A stretch of DNA of 10,338 nucleotides, taken from contig JAPLMA010000083.1 in the NCBI GenBank assembly GCA_026387255.1, positions 1 to 10,338 on the forward strand, in the 5' to 3' direction. The stretch is from Candidatus Omnitrophota bacterium. GTDB lineage: Bacteria > Omnitrophota > Gorgyraeia > Gygaellales > Profunditerraquicolaceae. The position numbers and the translations under genes are program-made. Below the pieces are notes generated by a model. The model was not told the origin of the DNA, did not search any database, and saw only the letters and a list, made by a program, of their open reading frames with translations. This document shows positions 5,482-10,338 of this stretch, one piece after another. Position 1 is the stretch's first letter. Each line of letters starts with the position of its first letter.

Positions 5482-5486
5482 ATACT

Positions 5487-6140
5487 ATGTATGTAATTAT
5501 TGTTGGTTGTGGAAGGGTGGGCTCAGAGCTGGCCAAACTTTTATCTGGCGAAGGCCATGATGTGGTAGTCATTGATAAAAAACCAGAGGCACTTAAGCGC
5601 CTGGGGGATACTTTTAATGGCTTAACCATGGTCGGTAATGGTTTTGATTTAGCTCTTTTAAAACAGGTAGGCATTGAAAAAGCGGATGCTTTTTGCGCTG
5701 TAACTGATGGAGATAATACCAATTTAATTAGTGCCCAGGTGGCCAAAAAGATTTTTAGCGTGCCCAAAGTTTTTGCCCGGGTTTATGATCCGCAGCGCGC
5801 GCATATTTACGCGGCTCTGGGTTTGGATATTATTAGTGGCACAATGCTTTTTTCTGCTATGCTGCGAGATAAAATTATTGAAAGCAGGTTTTCCAGCTAT
5901 TTAATCGAATCCAAGGATTTAGGAGTTATGGAAATTGAAGCTAAAAATGATTTAGTCGGCAAAACCATTCAGGATATAAATATTCCGGGAGATTTTATTG
6001 TCGTGGCTTTGCGTAGAATGCAGGCAGTTGTGATTCCGGAACCTAAAACTGTTTTAAGAAATAAAGATATCCTCATGGGGGTAGTAAAAGTTTCTAGTCT
6101 TCAGGCGGTTAGGGAAAAGTTTCATTTAGGGGAAAAATAG
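5487..6140 (+). CDS. trkA: Potassium-uptake regulatory subunit TrkA/KtrA-like, single RCK unit (first copy)
   Basis: Cytosolic nucleotide-binding subunit that gates a TrkH/KtrB potassium channel. 217 residues. The RCK-N Rossmann domain opens with YVIIVGCGRVGSELA (GxGxxG at 7-12), and D30 at the end of beta 2 fits NAD(H)-type ribose binding. GNGFD (50-54), AVTDGDNTNL (71-80) and RVYDP (98-102) are the expected strand ends. An RCK-C/TrkA_C domain covers roughly 141-217. E. coli TrkA carries two such units in one chain; here they are separate genes, and the next gene is the second unit 2 nt downstream. This copy is the more divergent, with RVYDPQRAH in place of the usual RVNNP. Binding of ATP/ADP rather than NADH cannot be excluded. 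No c-di-AMP riboswitch is visible upstream. Confidence 0.9.
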   Translation: MYVIIVGCGRVGSELAKLLSGEGHDVVVIDKKPEALKRLGDTFNGLTMVGNGFDLALLKQVGIEKADAFCAVTDGDNTNLISAQVAKKIFSVPKVFARVYDPQRAHIYAALGLDIISGTMLFSAMLRDKIIESRFSSYLIESKDLGVMEIEAKNDLVGKTIQDINIPGDFIVVALRRMQAVVIPEPKTVLRNKDILMGVVKVSSLQAVREKFHLGEK

Positions 6141-6142
6141 AA

Positions 6143-6805
6143 ATGTTTATTTTAATTGTCGGCGCGGGGAAAGTGGGTTATTTTCTGGCTAAAAGGCTTT
6201 GTCAGGGCAAGCATACGGTTAGTGTTATCGATAAAGACCGCCAGATTTGTGAAGAGCTGGCTAAGGAATTAGATGCTTTGGTAGTTAATGGCGATGCCTG
6301 CGACCCGAAAATATTGGAAGAAGCCGGGATATCGCGGGCGGATGTTTTAGCCGCGGTTACTGGTGATGATGAAGATAACCTGATTATCTGTCAGCTGGCT
6401 AAAGAAAAATTTAACCTGCAACGCACCGTAGGCCGGGTAAATAATCCTGATAATGAACATACTTTTAATGAGCTCGGCATTGATGTGCCGGTTGATTCCA
6501 CCAAGATCATTGCTAAGATTATCGAAGAAGAAGTTTCTTTCTCGGATTTCGTAAATTTAATGAGTTTTAAGCGCGGCAAGCTGGCGATTGTGCGTGTGGA
6601 CCTTCCAAATGATGCCCCGGTGATTAATCGGCAAGTAAAAGATATTGCTTTACCTAAAGATGCGGTATTAGTTTCGATTGTCAGGGGGGAAGAGGTCATT
6701 CTCCCCAAAGGTGATACAGTGCTTAAAACTGGGGATGATGTCATTGCGCTTACTTTAATCGGTAATGAACCGCAGCTACTAAATCTTTTAGCCGGGAAGC
6801 TTTAA
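6143..6805 (+). CDS. trkA: Potassium-uptake regulatory subunit TrkA/KtrA-like, single RCK unit (second copy)
   Basis: Second RCK protein, 220 residues, starting 2 nt after the first with AGGGGA about 10 nt before the ATG. FILIVGAGKVGYFLA carries GxGxxG at 7-12, with D30 at the end of beta 2. NGDACD (49-54), AVTGDDEDNLI (71-81) and the canonical RVNNPDNEHTFNELGID (98-114) complete the RCK-N domain. A linker helix with IAKIIEEEVS leads to the RCK-C domain, which spans about 141-215 and includes LPKGDTVLKTGDDVIAL. Known family role: RCK domains assemble as an octameric ring under the TrkH/KtrB dimer and gate it on nucleotide binding. Two unequal copies in tandem suggest a hetero-oligomeric ring, mimicking the fused two-unit TrkA. 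This is inference. Confidence 0.92.
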   Translation: MFILIVGAGKVGYFLAKRLCQGKHTVSVIDKDRQICEELAKELDALVVNGDACDPKILEEAGISRADVLAAVTGDDEDNLIICQLAKEKFNLQRTVGRVNNPDNEHTFNELGIDVPVDSTKIIAKIIEEEVSFSDFVNLMSFKRGKLAIVRVDLPNDAPVINRQVKDIALPKDAVLVSIVRGEEVILPKGDTVLKTGDDVIALTLIGNEPQLLNLLAGKL

Positions 6806-6809
6806 AGAG

Positions 6810-6926
6810 ATGAGATTTAAACCTACCTTAAATATTATCTTCGGGATAACCACAGAAATTTTCTATGTTTGTTTTATCATGCTGGCCGCGTTTTTGATCT
6901 GCTGGGTAATATATTTCAAACTATGA
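6810..6926 (+). CDS. Small single-span membrane protein coupled to trkH
   Basis: A 38-codon frame in the trkA-trkH gap, too short for ordinary gene calling. The product begins MRFKPTLNIIF with Arg/Lys at positions 2 and 4, then a run of hydrophobic residues from about 17 to 36 (IFYVCFIMLAAFLICWVIYF), and ends FKL. One inside-positive membrane span with a short tail is predicted. Its TGA overlaps the trkH ATG as ATGA, and trkH has no SD of its own before that ATG, so translating this frame is the natural way to deliver ribosomes to trkH. GGGAAG lies about 10 nt before its ATG. I do not recognise a family. KdpF, a roughly 29-residue subunit of the Kdp potassium ATPase, is a precedent for tiny hydrophobic partners in potassium transport, not a homologue I can show. 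Confidence 0.6.
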   Translation: MRFKPTLNIIFGITTEIFYVCFIMLAAFLICWVIYFKL

Positions 6927-8425
6927 TTCTTAAAACCCGCCTCGAAGATTTAAAGATCATTGGTTTCTATCTGGGGAAAATAATATTGGGATTAGCCTTA
7001 ACCATGGTGATCCCTATTTTAATTGCCTTATGTTTTGGAGAAACTAACCCTGCCCTGGATTTTTTCATTAGTATTGAGGTATCTGTTTTATTAGGTTTAC
7101 TCCTCGTTAAAATCTGCCAGACGGATAAAGATTTAAATTGGATGCAGGGTATGATTGTGGTTAGTTTGTCTTGGGTGGTGGCGATGATTTTAGGAGCGAT
7201 TCCGTTATATTTAAGCGGCCATTGGAAATCTTTTTTAGATGCTTGTTTTGACGCCATGAGCGGATTTGCGACAACCGGTTTGGCCTTGGTTCAGGATCTA
7301 GACCATCTTTCTTATACGCATAACCTTTGGCGACATTTAATTATGTTTTTAGGAGGGCAGGGGATTGTAGTGATTGCGCTTTCTTTATTTGTGCGCGGGT
7401 TTTCCGGCGCGTTTAAAATGTACGTGGGTGAAGCCCGGGATGAGAAGATTATGCCCAATGTTATTAATACCTCTAGGTTTATTTGGTTGGTCAGTATTGT
7501 TTATCTGATTTTGGGTACCTTGGCTCTGGGGGTAACCGGGATACTGAACGGGATGAAACCGCTGAATGCCTTTTTTCATGGCGCCTGCGTATTTATGGCG
7601 GCTTTTGATACCGGAGGATTTAGTCCGCAGTCGCAAAATATACTTTATTACCATAGCTTTGCTTATGAGGTGATTACCGTAATCCTGATGGTTCTGGGGG
7701 CACTTAATTTTAAACTGCATTATCATTTATGGATGGGGAATCGTAAGGAATTAATTAAAAATATTGAAACGCGGACTCTTTTTATTACCATCCTTGTTAC
7801 TTTTTCTATTGTGGCGGTGGGTTTAGCGCAAACAGGAATTTATCCGGCGGCAACCATGCTTTTCCGTAAAGGATTTTATCAGCTTATCTCCGGACACACC
7901 GGGACTGGTTTTCAGACTATTTATGCTCAGCAGTTTGGCACGGATTGGAATCAATTGGCATTGGTCGGGGTAATTTTAGCGATGGCTCTGGGCGGAGCAG
8001 TCTGCTCGACTACCGGGGCAATTAAAATGTTGCGCATCGGGATTATTTTTAAAGCCTTTAAAGAAGACCTCAAGAGGATCATTATGCCGGAAAGGGCAAT
8101 TGTCATTGAGAAGTTTCATCATATTAAAGAGGTATTTTTAGAGGATAAGTTGGTGAGAAGCGCTTTAATGATTACTCTGGCTTATATAATTTTATATGGC
8201 CTAGGCGCATTAATTGGAATGTTTTATGGTTATCCTTTTATCGGGGCACTTTTTGAGTCTACCTCTGCCGCAGCTAATGTGGGACTATCTTGTGGCATTA
8301 CCAATATTACCATGCCGGCCGCGCTGAAGGTCACTTATATATTACAGATGTGGGCCGGCCGCCTGGAGTTTATGTCAGTATTTACCATTCTGGGGTTTTT
8401 ATTTGCGAGCCTTAAAGGAAAATGA
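6923..8425 (+). CDS. trkH: Trk/Ktr-type potassium channel subunit TrkH
   Basis: Inner-membrane potassium-translocating subunit of 500 residues built of four M1-P-M2 repeats. The four selectivity-filter loops are visible: FATTGLA (115-121), FDTGGFS (228-234), GHTGTGFQT (324-332) and AANVGLSCG (450-458). The helix-breaking gate element GGAVCSTTGAIKMLRI lies at 357-372, matching the TrkH/KtrB intramembrane loop, and the C-terminal WAGRLEF (477-483) matches the conserved GRLE. The start is the ATG at 6923, which overlaps the TGA of the 38-codon frame. A TTG at 6869 in the same frame would add 18 residues unlike TrkH and has no SD. The TGA overlaps the next ATG as ATGA. With two upstream RCK genes this forms a complete Trk system. 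Confidence 0.95.
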   Translation: MILKTRLEDLKIIGFYLGKIILGLALTMVIPILIALCFGETNPALDFFISIEVSVLLGLLLVKICQTDKDLNWMQGMIVVSLSWVVAMILGAIPLYLSGHWKSFLDACFDAMSGFATTGLALVQDLDHLSYTHNLWRHLIMFLGGQGIVVIALSLFVRGFSGAFKMYVGEARDEKIMPNVINTSRFIWLVSIVYLILGTLALGVTGILNGMKPLNAFFHGACVFMAAFDTGGFSPQSQNILYYHSFAYEVITVILMVLGALNFKLHYHLWMGNRKELIKNIETRTLFITILVTFSIVAVGLAQTGIYPAATMLFRKGFYQLISGHTGTGFQTIYAQQFGTDWNQLALVGVILAMALGGAVCSTTGAIKMLRIGIIFKAFKEDLKRIIMPERAIVIEKFHHIKEVFLEDKLVRSALMITLAYIILYGLGALIGMFYGYPFIGALFESTSAAANVGLSCGITNITMPAALKVTYILQMWAGRLEFMSVFTILGFLFASLKGK

Positions 8426-8907
8426 AGAAAAATTTTAAATTAACCTTAATAATTTTATTTTTAGTTTTTAGTCCGCAGAGGGTTGTTTTTTCGCAGAGCT
8501 TAAGTAGTGGCGAGTTAATTAGAAATGCAAAGGAATATGATGGCAAATTAGTTGTTTATTCCGGAGAAGTTATCGGAGATGTAATGTTGCGGGGTGATTT
8601 TGCCTGGGTAAATATAAATGATGGTGAGAATGCATTGGGCGCCTGGATGAGCGCTGCTTTGGCGAAAGAAATAAAATTCACGGGAAATTATAAATCTCGG
8701 GGTGATCGCCTAGAGATTACGGGTGTATTTCACCGTGCCTGTTTTGAGCATGGCGGAGATTTAGATATTCACGTGCGTTCTTTGCTCAAGATTACCAATG
8801 GAAGAATGGTTAAAGAGAATCTGAATTTTGATAAAGTAAATTTAAGCCTTATTTTATTAGGGGTGTTATTTTTAATATGGATATTAACTCTATTCAAACA
8901 CAAATAG
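8422..8907 (+). CDS. Exported, membrane-anchored protein with an OB-like domain, function unknown
   Basis: 161 residues. Residues 1-25 form a signal-like segment (KKNFK, then a hydrophobic core, then FSQS). Residues about 27-124 are a compact beta-rich domain: LVVYSGEVIGDVM (43-55), AWVNINDG (61-68), ALGAW (71-75), a GD turn (94-95), LEITGVF (97-103), then FHRACFEHGGDLDIHV (103-118). The alternation of short strands and glycine turns resembles an OB fold. The HRAC-EH-GGDLDIH stretch concentrates H104, C107, H110, D113, D115 and H117. A C-terminal span (about 140-157) ends FKHK, so the domain probably sits outside the membrane, anchored at the C-terminus. Translation is coupled to trkH by ATGA, and its last 31 nt overlap pheS in another frame. 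I have a vague memory of similar proteins in Firmicutes but cannot name the family. Confidence 0.75.
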   Translation: MKKNFKLTLIILFLVFSPQRVVFSQSLSSGELIRNAKEYDGKLVVYSGEVIGDVMLRGDFAWVNINDGENALGAWMSAALAKEIKFTGNYKSRGDRLEITGVFHRACFEHGGDLDIHVRSLLKITNGRMVKENLNFDKVNLSLILLGVLFLIWILTLFKHK

Positions 8908-9890
8908 AAACTGATTTAACCAAGATTACTTCTCTAGCAGCCCTGGAAGAGATGCGGGTTAAATATCTGGGCAGGAAGGGGCTGATCGCAGAGTTGACCA
9001 GTTCTATCCCCGGGTTAGAACTCCAGCAAAGAGGAATTTTTGGTAAACAGGTTAATGCTTTAAAAAATACACTGCTGGGGTTGCTGGCAGAAAAAGAAAA
9101 AACTTTAATCAGCAAAGATAGCGTTTTAAAGCAAAGCAATTTAGATATCGGGATGCCGGGGATTGCCCAGGAGCTCGGGCATATTCATCCGATTACTCAG
9201 ATTATTGATGAAATCTGTACCATATTTAACCGTATGGGTTTTTCCGTAGTCGGAGGCCCGGAAGTAGAAACAGAATATAATAATTTCACCGGTTTAAATA
9301 TACCATTAGAACATCCTTCACGTGATGCCTTCGATACTTTTTATTTAAAAGATTATGCTAAGCTACTTTTGCGCAGCCACACCTCTCCGGTGCAGGTACG
9401 CGTTATGAAAACGCAAAGGCCTCCTTTGGCCATGGTTGTGCCAGGAAGAGTGTATCGGCCAGATGCGGTGGATGCCAGCCACCTTTTCATGTTTCATCAG
9501 ATTGAAGGGTTTTTAGTCGATGAAAATATCAGGTTTTCCGATTTAAAGGGAATTTTGGAAATTTTTTCCAAAAGTGTTTTTGGGCAAAATATTAAAATGC
9601 GTTTTAGGCCGCATTTTTTTCCCTTTACTGAGCCATCGGTGGAAGTAGACATCTCTTGCATTATTTGTAAAGGCCAGGGATGTTCTGTCTGCGGCAGGAA
9701 AGGCTGGCTGGAGATCTTGGGTGCAGGTATGATCCACCCGAATGTTTTTAAACAGGTGGGGTATGCTCCAGGGGTTTATACGGGTTTTGCTTTTGGTATG
9801 GGGGTAGAGAGAATTGCGATGTTAAAATACGGAATTAACGATATCAGATTGTTTTTTGAGAATGATTTAAGATTTTTGAGGCAATTCTAG
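8877..9890 (+). CDS. pheS: Phenylalanyl-tRNA synthetase alpha subunit
   Basis: Catalytic subunit of the alpha2-beta2 enzyme that charges tRNA-Phe; 337 residues, normal length. An N-terminal coiled-coil arm (about 1-85, with MRVKYLGRKG at 26-35) precedes the class II core. Motif 1 lies around HPITQIIDEI to GGPEVETEYNNF (104-137), RSHTSPVQVR (166-175) binds substrate, motif 2 is RVYRPDAVDASHLFMFHQIEG (191-211), and motif 3 is GMGVERIAMLKYG (307-319). C261, C264, C269 and C272 form C-x2-C-x4-C-x2-C before GWLEILGAGMIHP, as in many bacterial PheS. The ATG at 8877 lies inside the upstream gene; AGGGGTG (8859-8865) is 11 nt before it. In many genomes pheS follows rplT directly; here a potassium operon separates them. 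Confidence 0.97.
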   Translation: MDINSIQTQIETDLTKITSLAALEEMRVKYLGRKGLIAELTSSIPGLELQQRGIFGKQVNALKNTLLGLLAEKEKTLISKDSVLKQSNLDIGMPGIAQELGHIHPITQIIDEICTIFNRMGFSVVGGPEVETEYNNFTGLNIPLEHPSRDAFDTFYLKDYAKLLLRSHTSPVQVRVMKTQRPPLAMVVPGRVYRPDAVDASHLFMFHQIEGFLVDENIRFSDLKGILEIFSKSVFGQNIKMRFRPHFFPFTEPSVEVDISCIICKGQGCSVCGRKGWLEILGAGMIHPNVFKQVGYAPGVYTGFAFGMGVERIAMLKYGINDIRLFFENDLRFLRQF

Positions 9891-9898
9891 AAGACGTG

Positions 9899-9946
9899 CC
9901 CCGTTACAAACTTTTGTAAGGGGGTTCATTGGAGGTTGTAACGGGG
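9899..9946 (+). promoter_or_regulatory. Mutually exclusive hairpins controlling access to the pheT start
   Basis: CCCCGTTACAA (9899-9909) can pair perfectly over 11 bp with TTGTAACGGGG (9936-9946), whose last G is the first base of the pheT GTG. The same arm can instead pair with TTGTAAGGGGG (9914-9924), one G-G mismatch, ACTT loop, leaving GGAGG (9931-9935) and GTG free. The two right arms are near-identical direct repeats. This geometry fits a two-state translational switch, or a palindromic repeat that now carries the ribosome site. No ligand or sensor is evident. Confidence 0.6.
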
Positions 9947-10338
9947 TGAAAGTTACTTATAATTGGTTAAAAGATTTTGTAAATTTTAAAGCCTCCCCTC
10001 AAGAGTTGGCAGAGAAACTGACCATGGCGGGCTTAGAGGTAGTTGCTCTAGAGAAAGTAAGGGGGGATTTTGTTTTAGAGATTGAGATAACTTCAAATCG
10101 TCCGGACTGGTTAAGTGTTTTGGGAATTGCCCGGGAAGTAGCGGCGATTACCGGCCAAAAATTAAGATTAGATGCTCGGTGTCAGATGCTCGGTGTCAAA
10201 GGTAAACCCAAGAATCTAGTATCTAGCGCCAAATACCCAATCACAATCGAGAATAAAAAGGATTGTCCTTTATACACTGCGAGAATAATTAAAAATGTAA
10301 AAGTTGGCCCTTCTCCAGAGTGGCTCAGGAAGAGATTG
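9946..10338 (+). CDS. pheT: Phenylalanyl-tRNA synthetase beta subunit, 3' end beyond the window
   Basis: 131 codons are visible, open to the last base. The N-terminus VKVTYNWLKDFV and SPQELAEKLTMAGLEV are the conserved PheT B1 start; a GTG initiates it, with GGAGG 10 nt upstream. GDFVLEIEITSNRPDWLSVLGIAREVAAITG follows about 10 residues later, then YPITIENKKDCPLYTARII and SPEWLRKRL from the B3 core. Standard bacterial PheT has a roughly 100-residue EMAP-like tRNA-binding domain between GLEVE and VLEIDLTPNRPD; here the two are almost adjacent, so that domain is missing, as in archaeal and eukaryotic cytosolic beta subunits. A 14-nt perfect tandem duplication lies in the linker at 10170-10197. 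The identity is secure; the domain loss is read directly from the sequence. Confidence 0.95.
   Translation, partial: MKVTYNWLKDFVNFKASPQELAEKLTMAGLEVVALEKVRGDFVLEIEITSNRPDWLSVLGIAREVAAITGQKLRLDARCQMLGVKGKPKNLVSSAKYPITIENKKDCPLYTARIIKNVKVGPSPEWLRKRL
10170..10197 (+). repeat. 14-nt perfect tandem duplication inside pheT
   Basis: AGATGCTCGGTGTC occurs twice in a row (10170-10183 and 10184-10197). The unit is not a multiple of three, so the copies are read in different frames, giving D-A-R-C then Q-M-L-G-V. The downstream PheT frame remains correct. A shorter 7-nt near-repeat, ATCTAGT/ATCTAGC, follows at 10214-10227. Confidence 0.85.

Noticed and set aside
5439..5486. In-frame TTG start adding 16 residues to the first TrkA protein
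   Set aside because: The added residues are encoded by the palindromic repeat and precede the conserved Rossmann start; the ATG at 5487 has GGAG at 5 nt.
5355..5486. c-di-AMP (ydaO-type) riboswitch before trkA
   Set aside because: The gap is filled by the AT-rich imperfect palindrome and shows none of the conserved riboswitch core that I would expect.
6869..6922. TTG start for TrkH at 6869
   Set aside because: Adds 18 residues unlike TrkH, has no SD, and would run through the 38-codon frame; the ATG at 6923 is coupled by ATGA.
6391..7726. Minus-strand frames over the second trkA and trkH
   Set aside because: Shadow frames opposite well-conserved coding sequence, without family motifs.

Overview
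This is a bacterial chromosome window of moderate to low GC. Every recognisable gene lies on the + strand, packed with very short gaps and one- to four-base stop/start overlaps. The gene order (yicC-gmk-rpoZ-coaC, then thrS-infC-rpmI-rplT ... pheS-pheT) is a housekeeping arrangement found in many bacteria. The CoaC-only protein, the ThrRS without a TGS domain, the PheT without its tRNA-binding domain and the palindromic intergenic repeats suggest an uncultivated lineage. Candidatus Omnitrophota or a PVC-like relative is my best guess, but it rests on general resemblance and I could not test it.

Region 1 (2-1944): the 3' part of yicC (endoribonuclease family), gmk (guanylate kinase, GTG start), rpoZ (RNA polymerase omega) and a CoaC-only phosphopantothenoylcysteine decarboxylase. 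Junctions are TAGTG, a 22-nt gap, and TAATG, so this looks like one operon.

Region 2 (1949-2381): three tRNA genes, Cys(GCA), Leu(TAA) and Val(GAC), none encoding CCA. A long imperfect palindrome separates Leu from Val. A structured leader lies between tRNA-Val and thrS.

Region 3 (2382-5354): the translation block thrS, infC, rpmI, rplT. infC very probably starts at an ATA codon behind a strong Shine-Dalgarno (SD) sequence, which fits IF3 autoregulation through non-canonical starts. A second imperfect palindrome (about 5357-5473) closes this block.

Region 4 (5487-8907): a potassium-uptake operon. It holds two single-RCK TrkA proteins, an overlooked 38-codon single-span membrane protein, the TrkH channel subunit, and an exported, membrane-anchored protein of unclear function with a predicted OB-like domain. 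The small protein and trkH overlap by ATGA, and so do trkH and the OB-like gene. This module sits between rplT and pheS, where many genomes have nothing or an unrelated gene.

Region 5 (8877-end): pheS and the first 131 codons of pheT. pheS overlaps the OB-like gene by 31 nt. The pheS-pheT gap can form two mutually exclusive hairpins, one of which traps the pheT start codon. The strongest leads are this switch-like gap, the small trkH-coupled membrane protein, the OB-like protein and the ATA start of infC.
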